Positions 25,508-38,237 of a DNA stretch of 64,000 nt are shown here, piece by piece. Below the pieces are notes generated by a model. The model had not been told where the DNA came from. It saw nothing but the letters and a program-made list of their open reading frames with translations, and did no database searches. Every line of letters starts with the position of its first letter. The first letter of the stretch is position 1. This DNA is from Phanerodontia chrysosporium (taxonomy: Eukaryota > Basidiomycota > Agaricomycetes > Polyporales > Phanerochaetaceae). Made by a program: the position numbers and the translations under genes. The stretch covers positions 1,302,001 through 1,366,000 of the forward strand of contig MJGA01000003.1 of the NCBI GenBank assembly GCA_001910725.1, written 5' to 3'.

Positions 25508-27712
25508 ATGCATCTCGACTTTAACCCCGGCATTGGCACGTACACCGTCATCCATGTACCAGAAGTCGGCGACGCGCACTTGCGCTTCACTGCGTATTTC
25601 CCGTCACGCGAGGTTCTCGAACAGGCGCGCAGCGAGGGCATCCGTCTCGAAATGTGGACTAACCTGCCCGTCAACGGCAGCCACCACGAGTGGCACGCGC
25701 TGCCCTTCGCCTACCCCGACGAGAGCAAGACAGAACAAAGCACGGCCTTTGCCCTCTCCCCGAACGTCGATGCCCCTGCTGGCAGGAGCAGGGAAATCTA
25801 CCTCGACATGGTTCTCCCCAGTTCGTGCTGCGGCTCCCGCTATTCGTTCACGTACCGCCTTGTCCGCCCGTGGGGCGCGCTCGAGTGGCTTGGTGCTTGG
25901 GGACACAACGGCGACCTTGTCATCGAGCGCCTAGAGGAACGCTTCGCCTTGGGGGAGGGATGTTCCCTTAAGGAAGGTGTTGTCGTTCGTGACATCGGCT
26001 CTAGCTCGAGCGAGCCGACCATCGAACTGAAGCAGCCTCTCAACTGGGTGACCTGGGCTATTGATGACGAGGGGTACGTGGACGCGGACATGCAGAAGAA
26101 ATTTTCACAGCTAACGACTTCACAGCTGGACCACCTATTCCCCAAAGGCGTACGCTTCGGCTTCCAAGGCGATCCTCCTTGTTCCTCGCCTGCCCGAGGA
26201 CTTCACCAGCCGCAGGATCTTGCAGCCCCTATTCCTTTCGGCGGGCACAGGTCCTTCAGCCACAGTCAGTGTGTCCACGGATGGCAAGTGTCGGGCCACA
26301 ACGCCAGTAACATCATCGTCCTGGACGCTAGTTCGGACGATTTCATTCCCAAGGCTAAGTCGATACTTCCAAAGGTCGAGATAGTGTCCAAGACGAGCAG
26401 CTACGTCATCCTCAAATCCAGCGTCGCTGAAGATAGTGCACCCCTTTCTGTCTCGGTTATGCCTGTGGCTTCGATGGGTACTCGCGAGGGTGTCAAACTT
26501 ACCTATCATGACCTCCTGACCGTACATCCGCATATAAGCAAGGAAAACACCCTTCTAGTCGATTTGGCCCAACCGGCGTTCACCACGGTGCCCACCGAGC
26601 CTACCGATTTCTCCGTCAAGGTTGGCCCGTACGGAGGAAATTGTGTCCTCTCCTCCCTTCACATCCTCGAGGAAGCGAGCGAGGAACTTCCTTGGAACCT
26701 CGCCGTGTTGTCACCATCTTCGTTCGCTCGCATTGCGACCGAGACGTCCGGAGAAGAGCTCGCTCGGTTGCTGCCTACCCCTCCCCCCTCACCGCCTCCG
26801 ATGTCGACTTCCTTTGCACCCTCTTCCTCGTTCGTCGCCAGCGTCTCTCGGTCCAGCGGAATGTCGATCGCGTTGCCTTCCATCGCCGAAGTTGTCGCGA
26901 AGGATATGGAACAGCCTGTGCCCCTCACCCCCTTGTCGCCACCGCCTCGCCCCGACCACGCCCTCGAGGATGAACCCGAAAGATCCACTGAATACGCCCC
27001 AACAGAGACCGAGAGGCATGTTACCCTGTCCACCTCACGTTCCCAATCTATTCGTGGCAGCCTGTTGCGCTTCTTCCTCGCGTGGCTGCTCCGTTCTGTC
27101 ATCGCAAGGGTCTTCGGTTTCTTCGCGCCGGTCGCGCGGTATTGGGGCCTTCCGGGCTTTTGGGATTACGACGAGGAGACCAAGAAGGAGCTGGAGGTCC
27201 CGCAACAAAAGGATGAGGAGGAGGAGGAGGTCCGGCCAGAGCCTCTCGACGGGGTCAGCGACACCATGGAAGATCTTCATGGAGACGACAATGTCTACTT
27301 GAGCACCCACGAGTCTGTTGGCCCCGCTCTCTCGCCCTCTGAGACAACCTTGGCGGACTCCGACGACGAGATGCCCGAAAAGGAGCACTACGTGCCGACC
27401 AAACTCGAGACCGCGCCCTCGATGGAGACTGTGGTTCACGTCCTTGATGACCGACCTGCCCCGATATTCATTTCACCCCGTGCGCCGCCCAAACCGCGGT
27501 TCCTCGCGGACATTAGTAGCAACACGGTGTCGCTCCTCGTTCGTGCGCCACACGCGCGTCGCGCCCTCGCAGACCTCAAAATACACCTCGGCGGCAAGCC
27601 GATCGCTGAGGGCGACGCCGGGTACACCTGCACCCGCATGTCTGACGATGTATTCCTGCTAGGCCTGACCGGGCCCCAGGAGGGTGGCCGGCTCGAGGTC
27701 GCCGTCGACTGA
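25508..27712 (+). CDS. Unknown membrane-associated protein, two cryptic introns likely
   Basis: No known family is recognised. The open frame runs unbroken for 734 codons, but I read it as three exons: 25508-26073, 26126-26287, 26332-27712 (702 aa). The first proposed intron (52 nt) starts GTACGT, has CTAAC 15 nt before its end and closes ACAG. The second (44 nt) runs GTGTCG...GCTAG. Between them the shifted frame reads as a well-formed hydrophobic core (ILLVPRLPEDF, LQPLFLSAGTG). Their summed length of 96 nt keeps the frame open if both are retained. N-terminal half: beta-rich, with LEMWTNLPVNGSHHEW and ALEWLGAWGHNGDLVI. Then a Pro/Ser linker, one hydrophobic segment (SLLRFFLAWLLRSVIARVFG, about 27060-27120), an acidic stretch and a folded-looking tail. 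Confidence 0.75.
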   Translation: MHLDFNPGIGTYTVIHVPEVGDAHLRFTAYFPSREVLEQARSEGIRLEMWTNLPVNGSHHEWHALPFAYPDESKTEQSTAFALSPNVDAPAGRSREIYLDMVLPSSCCGSRYSFTYRLVRPWGALEWLGAWGHNGDLVIERLEERFALGEGCSLKEGVVVRDIGSSSSEPTIELKQPLNWVTWAIDDEGYVDADMQKKFSQLTTSQLDHLFPKGVRFGFQGDPPCSSPARGLHQPQDLAAPIPFGGHRSFSHSQCVHGWQVSGHNASNIIVLDASSDDFIPKAKSILPKVEIVSKTSSYVILKSSVAEDSAPLSVSVMPVASMGTREGVKLTYHDLLTVHPHISKENTLLVDLAQPAFTTVPTEPTDFSVKVGPYGGNCVLSSLHILEEASEELPWNLAVLSPSSFARIATETSGEELARLLPTPPPSPPPMSTSFAPSSSFVASVSRSSGMSIALPSIAEVVAKDMEQPVPLTPLSPPPRPDHALEDEPERSTEYAPTETERHVTLSTSRSQSIRGSLLRFFLAWLLRSVIARVFGFFAPVARYWGLPGFWDYDEETKKELEVPQQKDEEEEEVRPEPLDGVSDTMEDLHGDDNVYLSTHESVGPALSPSETTLADSDDEMPEKEHYVPTKLETAPSMETVVHVLDDRPAPIFISPRAPPKPRFLADISSNTVSLLVRAPHARRALADLKIHLGGKPIAEGDAGYTCTRMSDDVFLLGLTGPQEGGRLEVAVD

Positions 27713-28168
27713 GCAGAATCCTCGAGCAACACAGGGGCCGGTGGCGTCTGCGATGCGTCGTCCCCTGGCGTCGAAACGGGACGTTTCTTCTGATAGCCTT
27801 CTCGCGAGTCGGTATGTTTGTACGCCTTGTACGATAAGGCGGTCTTTGAACGGCCTACGAACTCTCATGAGGAGACGTGTGTGTATAACGTTTTGTATCC
27901 AGTATTCTTTGTAATTGTCTCCCGGTTCCACTCCCCACATCTTGTAACATGTAATCTGGCACGTCATCCCCCCTGCATCTCACGATGATTACCGTCCATC
28001 CAGCCTCATTCCCACTTTTCAGTCTCATCATCATTCTCATCCTACGAATGCACATCCTCATCTCGGCACTGTTACTGTCCACTCCCATCCATGTGTAGTC
28101 ATGCAAAATACATACGGGCACTCGAATCAATAAATGGACTCCTATATATGCGGAAGATTGTCCTAGTT
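27713..28168. other. Convergent 3' intergenic region
   Basis: About 456 bp lie between the ends of two converging genes. The sequence is mixed, with T-rich and C/A-rich patches and no recognisable coding or RNA feature; it should contain both 3' UTRs. Confidence 0.5.
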
Positions 28169-29574
28169 TCAACCTTCAGGCTCGTCGCTCAGATCTATGA
28201 GCACTCGCTCTGGCCAATGCCAAGCAGGCCGGGTTAGTGTAGACGACATCATTGCCTTCGCATATTTCTCCGTCTCCTTCGCTCGTGCAGCGGCGCCAGC
28301 TTTCCATTGACTACAAACAACAGGCTTCAACTTCCATGCGCAAGAGAACGGTTCTACAACGAAGAGATAGACTCACTCATGACGCATACTCCACTCACGC
28401 CTAAGGTCGCCTCCCTCCTCCCATCCTTCGACGCCGTTCTCCGCCAGCATTGCCACGTGTTTCTGCAATATGCTCTCCATGGCAAAATTCGGGACCATCG
28501 GGACTGGCGTGTTGAGAGGTGTGCGGCAACATGGACATGTCGGCGCAGGCATCTGCAACAGTGAACGGGGGCGATCAACACGGAAGAGAAACCCAAGCAG
28601 TAGTGAGGACGCACGGTCTTCACTATCCAATCCCACCCACACTGCCCACAGTAGCTATGGCCACACGTTGATCCTACGTGCGGTGAGACACTGCAGGGTC
28701 ATGTCAGACCCAGAACGCATGCTAGCAATGAACTGAGGCGCACGCACAACAAGTCACAGCATCTGGTTCGAATGCGTAAGCGACGTTCGTACAGGGTCAA
28801 CGACCGGAAGACGCACATGGGGCAGGTCAGCTCATCTCCCATGTCCTCAAGGAGCTTGCGCACGATCTGCGATGCTGCCCGTTGCGTGGCGCGACACGAA
28901 CTGGTTGGAGACTTCGGGGGATGTGGCGAGGACTGGCGCAAGGTCGACTTTGCAGGTGAGCTAGAGGGCGAGCATTCATGGCAACATGTCGGAGAGGATG
29001 CATTGCGCCTCTTCCGCGGGGACGCAGTGCTTGTGCTCGTATGGGGCCTCTTTGCAGGACCGACTGTTGGCGGGGGTTCGTCTAAGCCAGCCAGCGTGAG
29101 CGGCAAGAACACGGTACGGTACTAGGGAGCAGGGCTAGTAACATGTCGGGACATCCATCGCAAGCACTAGTACGTCTTCAAATAATAGCATGACACCTCG
29201 AGGGTGGATCACGAGGCTCTCTACTAACCATGTAGGCGTTGTTCAGTGACAGTTGTATTTGGGTGAAGCCCTTCTGGCGAAGGCCCAGACGTCCGTTGCA
29301 AGGTAGATGTAATGTCTGAGGCTGCTAGTGAGTCTCATAGAATTGTGATCACGACTAGCCACATACTCGTCGCGTTCGTCTTCTGCAATTCCCGAGCAAC
29401 TATGGCGTCCACCTCGGCAAGAGTCGCTTCGTCGAGTTCGTCAAAGGAATACTCGGACTCAGACTTGGGTGATGCAGCGCGCGGAGGGCCGCAGAGGGCC
29501 TCGATTTTGTCGAAGTCGATGCCAGCATAGACGTCGGGGAGCGCGTCGAACTCGTCCTCGGCGGGGGCAGACAT
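28169..29574 (-). CDS. RING-type zinc-finger protein (putative E3 ubiquitin ligase)
   Basis: Six exons (29367-29574, 29229-29324, 28817-29081, 28624-28690, 28377-28552, 28169-28310) sum to 954 nt, or 317 aa, in frame. The N-terminus is acidic (EDEFDALPDVYAGIDFDK), and the middle is Ser/Pro/Thr-rich with a basic patch SPRKRRN. A short helix (ASQIVRKLLEDMGDELTCP) leads into the RING: C-P-..., then GSTCGHSYCGQCGWDWI, then PAPTCPCCRTPL. This is the usual Cys/His spacing for the central and last ligand pairs. The second cysteine of the first pair falls at a splice junction (28817/28690) that I cannot resolve; a mini-exon may be missing. The tail KAGAAARAKETEKYAKAM is helical. Likely ubiquitin transfer; substrate unknown. 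Confidence 0.72.
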
Positions 29575-29686
29575 AGCAGTTTGGGTACACTTATGGGCGC
29601 TTGTGGCACACGCGATCAAAGTCAGAGAGGATGGTGCCGAATATAGTAATTGTGGTTCACTACTCCTATACACACTACGCTCGAGT

Positions 29687-31294
29687 CTACTTGCGCTTGA
29701 AGTCAGGAATATCCTCATCGTCGAAGCCATTGTCGAAGCCGTCGTCAAAGCCATCGTCGCTGGAGACGTTGCCGCCGATGGCATCGCCGGTGGTGCTGGT
29801 GCCGCCGGCGCCAGCGATGTTCGAGCCACCAGTGTTGTCGACGTTGCCGCCAAAGTTCCCGACGCTACCGCCCCGGGCGTTGCCAGAGTTTCCAGACGAG
29901 GCATTACCGCCCGGTCCACGGTCGTCGCCACTGCCGCCCACCGCCGTACCGGTGGTGGTAGTGCCGCCAGTTCCGCCAAAGGCTTGGTCGAGCGTGAGTA
30001 TACCGACTACTTCCCAGGAAAGGGGTACTTACACGAATCCGCGTTCGTGATGGTACCGTCCTCCTCAGACGTGTTGATCACATCTCCGCCGTTAACGTTA
30101 GAAGAGTCGCCAGTATGAGCGTTACCACCGGCTGTGTCCTGATCATATGCACGCTTCGCAACATCACCGCCAATGGCGTCACCACTGGTGGAAGTGCCGC
30201 CGTTGGAAGCCGTGTCTAAGGTGCTGTCAGAAGTGCCACAAAGGAGAGCTAGGCTTTCATCACTTACTGGAGTCAGTGTTGGTAACAGTGCCACCCGAGC
30301 TAACGATCCTGCCGCCGTTAGATGCACCCGCCCGACCGCTCGTGGCGTTGCCACCAGGACCACGATCACGACCACGACCGCCAATAGCATCACCGCTGAA
30401 GGAGTCACCCGCATTGTCACCGCCAAACTCGTCTGTATAAGCGTTAGCTCACAGGCCTAAGATGAACTACCGGCGTACTCACTCGACATCGTGTTGGTGA
30501 CCTCTCCGTCATCTTCAGACTCCGTGAAGACGGAACCACTTGAGGTATTGCTGGAAGAACCGGAGTGTGCGTTACCACCGGCCGTTTGAGAGTCGAGGGC
30601 GCGCTTCTTGAAAGCAGCATCTCCGCCGATTGCGTCGCCAGAGCCAGATGTACCTCCCATGCCAGGAACGTCTACAGGAAGGGTCAATGAAGCTGTTTTT
30701 GTCAGGTATGAGCAACTTACTGGAGCCATCGGTGTTGTCAACACTGCCGGCGGAGTTGAAGATGGAGCCTCCTCGCGCGGCGCCAGAGTTGCCCGTGTTA
30801 GCATTTCCCCCTGGTCCGAAGCCCCGCCCATTGCCACCGATAGCATCACCAGAAACCGAAGTGTCGGCGTCACCACCAAAGTCTGTTTCCCCTTCAGCAT
30901 GAGTATAATGGGACTATGCCGAACACTACTCACTGGAGTCGTCGTTGGTCAGGGTGGTGTCAGGGTCGCCGATGTTTGCGACGCTGCCACCATCGGAGTT
31001 CGCGGTGTTGCCAGACCGGGCGTTACCACCAGCGGTATCTACATCATCTGCACGCTTGTTGTTGCTGTTGGTGCCAGTGCTAGTGCCGGTGCCGGGTGTA
31101 GGTAGGTTGCTCGCAAACCCAAGCGGGTTGGTGTTGGGGACCGGTCCAGGGCGCACGGCACCGATAGGGACGTTGTGTGGGGCGTTGGTCAACACGCCCG
31201 CGCCTGGGACGGGAGGGGCTGTGGGTGCAGCAGCAATGAGAGTCGGACTGACGGTGGCGGCGAGTATACCGAAGGCGATGACGGGGCTGCGCAT
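29687..31294 (-). CDS. Secreted Gly/Asn-rich modular repeat protein with KR sites
   Basis: No known family. Six exons (30934-31294, 30721-30882, 30483-30671, 30268-30432, 30033-30215, 29687-29982) sum to 1356 nt, or 451 aa, and every intron is phase 1. A signal peptide is evident (MRSPVIAFGILAATVSPTLIAA). Two module types alternate. Module A holds KRA-x-D-x-x-TAGGNA followed by a Ser/Asn/Asp stretch; it occurs three times (NNKRADD, KKRALD, AKRAYD). Module B holds GGD...SGDAIGG...GPGGNA..G and ends DNT/TNTD-S; it also occurs three times. The protein ends DEDIPDFKRK. The dibasic KR in each A module could be a kexin site. It lies next to a second Gly/Asn-rich secreted gene on the same strand. 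Role is unknown; a cell-surface or matrix role is only a guess. Confidence 0.8.
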
Positions 31295-31849
31295 GTCGAG
31301 CTGTGGGTGGAAGGAGTGAGTGAGGAATTAGGAAGGAGACTAGAGTAGAGATGGGGGAGAGAAAGAGAGCCTGAAGGCCTCTCGAGCTGACCCCTCCGTC
31401 TTTATATACGGGGGGAACCACAATTCAGAGCCCGCCGTGTCTTCCTGACCACTCGGCTGACCATCGACGCACAGAATCGGACATATGCCCGTATTTGGAA
31501 AGCACCCTTCCGAATGCAGATGCGAACTCGCTCTTCTTGGGCGTCTGTGCAGAAAGTCTCGCTTCGGTCATCCTCCGCAGAGCGAGTCGCTCCTCGCGCA
31601 AGCACTGGCAGATGAGAAAAGGCGCACAATAATGGAATACTCAAGCACGTATTCATTGAAGTGTAAATGAAGGGAGAGGATGGTACAATTTCCGTCCAAG
31701 AAGCACAGAAAAGTACAACAGAAAGTCCGCGAGTGTCAAGTTCGCAAAGCTTTTAGTACGATGTTCACTAAAGGTATTACCAGGATAGCTGGAAAGTAAT
31801 AGTCCGCTGGTATAAAGGAGAGTCCGAAGGAAAGAACCGTAACTTAGAA
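31295..31849. other. Intergenic region between the two repeat genes
   Basis: These 555 bp lie between the start of the modular repeat gene and the end of the 38-residue repeat gene, both on the minus strand. It holds the TATA box at 31399-31412. No other gene is supported; the small open frames have no recognisable content. Confidence 0.5.
31399..31412 (-). promoter_or_regulatory. TATA box of the modular repeat gene
   Basis: Read on the minus strand the sequence is CGTATATAAAGACG, a strong TATA element about 105 bp upstream of the ATG at 31294. Most housekeeping genes in this window lack such an element, which suggests strong, regulated expression. Confidence 0.6.
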
Positions 31850-33679
31850 TCACCGGCTGCCGTTGCCGCCGTTGCCTCCCTTGACGCTGCCACCGCTCGC
31901 TGAACCACCTGTAAAGACCGACGTAAACACACGCCCCTGGTTTCGTAGAATGTGGTGCGTACCAAGTGAGATACCGCCGTTGCCACCGGAAGCGTTGCCG
32001 CCGTTGCCTCCTGAGCCGAAGAGGCCGCCGTTCCCGCCGTTCCCGCCAACGACGCTGCCGCCGTTCGCAGAGCCACCAAGGGAGATGCCGCCGTTCCCAC
32101 CAGTAGCATTGCCGCCGTTCCCACCACTGCCAAAGAGGCCGCCGTTGCCGCCGTTGCCGCCAGTAACGTTGCCGCCGTTCGCGGAGCCACCGATGGAAAT
32201 GCCGCCGTTTCCGCCAGAAGCGTTGCCGCCATTTCCGCCGTTACCGAAGGTGCCACCGTTTCCGCCCTTGCCGCCAGTAACGTTACCGCCGTTGGCGTCA
32301 CCGCCGATGGCGATGCCGCCGTTGCCGCCAGATGCGTTGCCTCCATTGCCGCCGCTGCCGCCCACGAACAGGCTGCCATCGCCGCCAATGCCAGCAACGT
32401 TGCCGCCGCCGATAGGGATCGACATGCCGCCATCGCCGCCGCGAACATTGCCGCCGTTGGCGCTGCCACCAGCAATGAAGAGGCCGCCGTTCCGCCGTTC
32501 GCATCACCACCGTTTGCAGACCCTACATGTCGAAGTTAGCACGGTAACAATAAAGAACATTGAAAGATACATACCGCCAATAGCAATGCCGCCATTGCCA
32601 CCGACAGCACTCCCACCGTTGCCTCCTGAGCCGAAGAGGCCGCCGTTACCGCCGTTGCCTCCAGTGGCGCTACCACCGTTCGCAGAGCCTGTGGCGTCCG
32701 GTTTAGCGGTATGATCAAGACTCAAGGTAAGCAAAAGGTATGTACCACCGATGGCAATGCCTCCGTTACCGCCAGTAGCGTTACCGCCGTTACCGCCGTT
32801 ACCGAAGAGGCCGCCGTCGCCGCCGTTGCCTCCTTTGGCGCTGCCACCGTTAGCGGAGCCTGAGGCGTCCATGTTAGCAGTGACATCGACACTCGGGAGC
32901 AAGCACAAGGTGCATACCACCGATGGCAATGCCTCCGTTTCCACCACTGGCGTTGCCGCCGTTGCCGCCGTTGCCAAAGAGGCCTCCGTCACCGCCGTTA
33001 CCTCCCTTCACGCTGCCACCGTTCGCGGAGCCTAATGTGTGCACTTTAGCAAAATCCCTGAGCTTCGAAGCAAACATGAGACGCGTACCACCGATAGCAA
33101 TGCCTCCGTTTCCACCGTTGGCATTTCCACCGTTACCTCCCGAGCCGAAGAAGCCACCGTTACCGCCGTTTCCTCCTTTCACGTTGCCACCGTTCGCGGA
33201 GCCTGATGAGTCCATGTTAATAAATTGCTTAGCTTTGGGACCTGTGAAAGACGCGTACCACCGATCGCAATGCCGCCGTTCGCACCGCTAGCATTGCCGC
33301 CGTTGCCGCCAGAGCCGAAGAAACCGCCATCCCCGCCGTTTCCTGCTGTAACGTTGCCGCCGTTGGCCGAGCCGCCGATAGCGATTCCACCGTTTGCACC
33401 GCTGGCGTTGCCGCCGTCGCCGCCCTTGCCGAAGGTCCCGCCGTTGCCACCGTTGCCCGCCTTTACGGTGCCGCCGTTAGCGGAGCCGCCGATAGCGATG
33501 CCGCCATTTGCACCGCTGGCGTTGCCGCCGTTGCCGCCGCTTCCTCCGAAGGGGTTGAAGCCCTTGAAGGGCTTGAACTCGTTGAAGCGAGTTGGGGTGT
33601 GTCCCGGTGCCGGTGTTGGAGCCGCGAGAGTGCCGACGGACGCAGCAAGGAGGACGTAGGCGAGGAGGGAAGCACGCAT
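31850..33679 (-). CDS. Secreted 38-residue Gly/Asn repeat protein on symmetric exons
   Basis: No known family. A signal peptide (MRASLLAYVLLAASVGTLAA) is followed by a Pro/Phe linker and then about eleven copies of a 38-residue unit of the form SANGGNVxGGNGGNGG-xFGxGGNGGNAxGGNGGIAIGG. Exons: 33259-33679 (2.5 units), then four single-unit exons of exactly 114 nt (33089-33202, 32918-33031, 32746-32859, 32575-32688), then 31963-32522 (about four units) and 31850-31908. All introns are phase 1, 52-58 nt, and fall at the same glycine. The 31963-32522 exon is 560 nt, one base short of a whole frame. The break is near 32490, where GGC GG AAC GGC stands in place of GGC GGN AAC GGC. With that base the repeat continues to the stop. 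The composition resembles mycobacterial PGRS or polyglycine-II-forming proteins. Function is unknown. Confidence 0.8.
32575..33202 (-). repeat. Array of four exon-repeats (114 nt exon + about 57 nt intron)
   Basis: Four successive exons of identical length, each coding one 38-residue unit, alternate with introns of 57, 58 and 57 nt, giving a repeat period of 171-172 bp. Intron sequences themselves look only weakly alike beyond the splice ends (donor GTACGCGT or GTATGCAC/GTACATAC, acceptor CAG/TAG). The array therefore looks like old tandem duplication of an exon-intron unit with exon sequence kept alike by selection or conversion. Confidence 0.85.
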
Positions 33680-34162
33680 CTTCGAGCAGTAGTGTAGAGG
33701 TGATAAATATAAGAGCGAAGGAGGGCTCGAGAAGAAGCTCGGGTACTAGAAAGGAACGAGGAACGGCGGGTTGAGGAACTCGAGGGCTCGAACACCCGAT
33801 ATTTATATCGGCGAGGAGAGGGTTAAGTCCATGTGCTGTGTCGCAGAGTCTATCGCGGTACGCGCTTTCGGACATTACCCATGCTGTCGCCGATTGTCAG
33901 AGATTCAGTGAACCAAGGGGCGAGCGGAAGTAAACTGACTCACTTTCCATTTACGGATGCCGAGTCTTGAGTGGAGTCGCAGCACAGGATTCATTTCACG
34001 TAGGTTTCGCATCGGTATTGAGACCCTATTTATGAAACATGAACGAGCACGTGAGAGTCCAGGGACCCGTTCACCGAGCCGACACACGCGCTTCCTTACC
34101 GCGACGGAGGGAAAACTGGAACACGCAATGTTATTGCTCAGCGCCTACAAACACGGAATTCC
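33680..34162. other. Upstream region of the repeat gene / 3' end of ECD
   Basis: These 483 bp contain the promoter of the 38-residue repeat gene (TATA box near 33805) and the 3' UTR of the ECD gene, both on the minus strand. Nothing else is recognised. Confidence 0.5.
33797..33812 (-). promoter_or_regulatory. TATA box of the 38-residue repeat gene
   Basis: The minus strand reads CGATATAAATATCG, a palindromic TATA element about 120 bp upstream of the ATG at 33679. Together with the similar element of the neighbour it suggests that both secreted repeat genes share a TATA-type, inducible promoter design. Confidence 0.6.
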
Positions 34163-37232
<3,070 letters not shown>

Positions 37233-37472
37233 CCACACAATTCACCTGGGAGTCAAACAGACGTGACAGCATGAGTCTCCGCGTGGCTCGTGAATGAGAT
37301 ATACAAACACACACTAGGTGATCGCTGGGCGGGTGCACTAGTCGACGCAAGAAGCAGAGGGTCGATTGCGAGCGCTTGCGGATACGCTCGATGCGGTCAT
37401 GGAGGTGATCACCGACCATGACGAGGGCGCTTGCAACACACCTCCGCGGCCCATGCCCAGTCGTCCTCAACG
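37233..37472. promoter_or_regulatory. Shared promoter, ECD / VMA7
   Basis: These 240 bp separate the divergent start codons of ECD and V-ATPase subunit F and must hold both promoters. No TATA box is obvious. Confidence 0.5.
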
Positions 37473-38046
37473 ATGACCACGGCATTCAAGGAGCGCAACT
37501 TGCTGGCGGTGATTGGGGACGAGGTACGCGCTCAAGGGCTTACGATGACTCTTGCAGCTCATGCTATGCCAGGATACCATAACAGGTCTTCTCCTGGCCG
37601 GTATCGGTCACGTCGAGCGCGGCAAGAAGAACTTCCTGGTTGTGGACTCCAGTGAGCATCGATCGCGCATATACCACGCATTTTTGGCTGACTCTGCGCA
37701 GAGACCCAAGTATCTGCCATCGAGGCTGCCTTTCAAGAGTACACTGAACGGAAGGACATTGCGATTCTTCTGATTAACCAGCATGTGCGTGCGCCCGTCA
37801 GATGCCCGTGTCGCGTCATCTCATACCTCAGCTAGGTCGCGGAGAAGATCAGGCCAACAGTAGACAAATACCAGCAGCCCTTCCCTGCCCTGCTAGAGAT
37901 ACCCTCGAAGGATCATCCATACGGTACGCCTCCCGCCACTTGCGCTTTGGTGCCCGCTGACGCACTTGTCTCGGCTGTTGCGGCGCTGTGCAGACCCCTC
38001 GAAAGACTCCATCCTCAAGCGCGTCCAGAAGCTGTTTGGAGACTGA
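37473..38046 (+). CDS. vma7: V-type proton ATPase subunit F
   Basis: Subunit F sits in the central stalk of the V1 sector and takes part in rotary coupling and reversible disassembly of the vacuolar proton pump. Five exons (37473-37523, 37573-37651, 37702-37784, 37836-37923, 37994-38046) sum to 354 nt, or 117 aa, about the size of yeast Vma7 (118). The sequence has the family hallmarks: [78 protein letters not shown]. All splice phases agree. The ATG is the first in the frame. No oddities. Confidence 0.97.
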
Positions 38047-38237
38047 GAACAATGTCTCGCACAGGCGCACGCACACATGCAATCGGACCATGGACGTGTA
38101 CATGTATCGCGTAATAATACAACGTTCGAACCCTCTCGTGACCGACGTCAAGCGGAAGTACGGCATGAGAAGTAGATGAGCACCGAACGTGAGCTAGTTT
38201 TACAGAGCAAAGCTACGGCCGTTGTGCGACAGCAACT

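Noticed and set aside
31777..32475. Long Ala-rich minus-strand frame inside the 38-residue repeat gene
   Set aside because: It is the +1 frame of Gly/Asn repeats, open because GGC GGC repeats have no stops; repeat conservation follows the Gly frame. It would be translated only if the base deficit near 32490 is real.
32575..33202. CRISPR-like or tandem-repeat array
   Set aside because: Repeats are coding exons of a secreted protein with spacing set by introns; units are diverged and no cas genes are present.
31863..33659. Long plus-strand open frames rich in PPLPP across the repeat genes
   Set aside because: They are the antisense of GGN/GGC codons on the minus strand; they lack a signal peptide or start context and cross the minus-strand intron borders.
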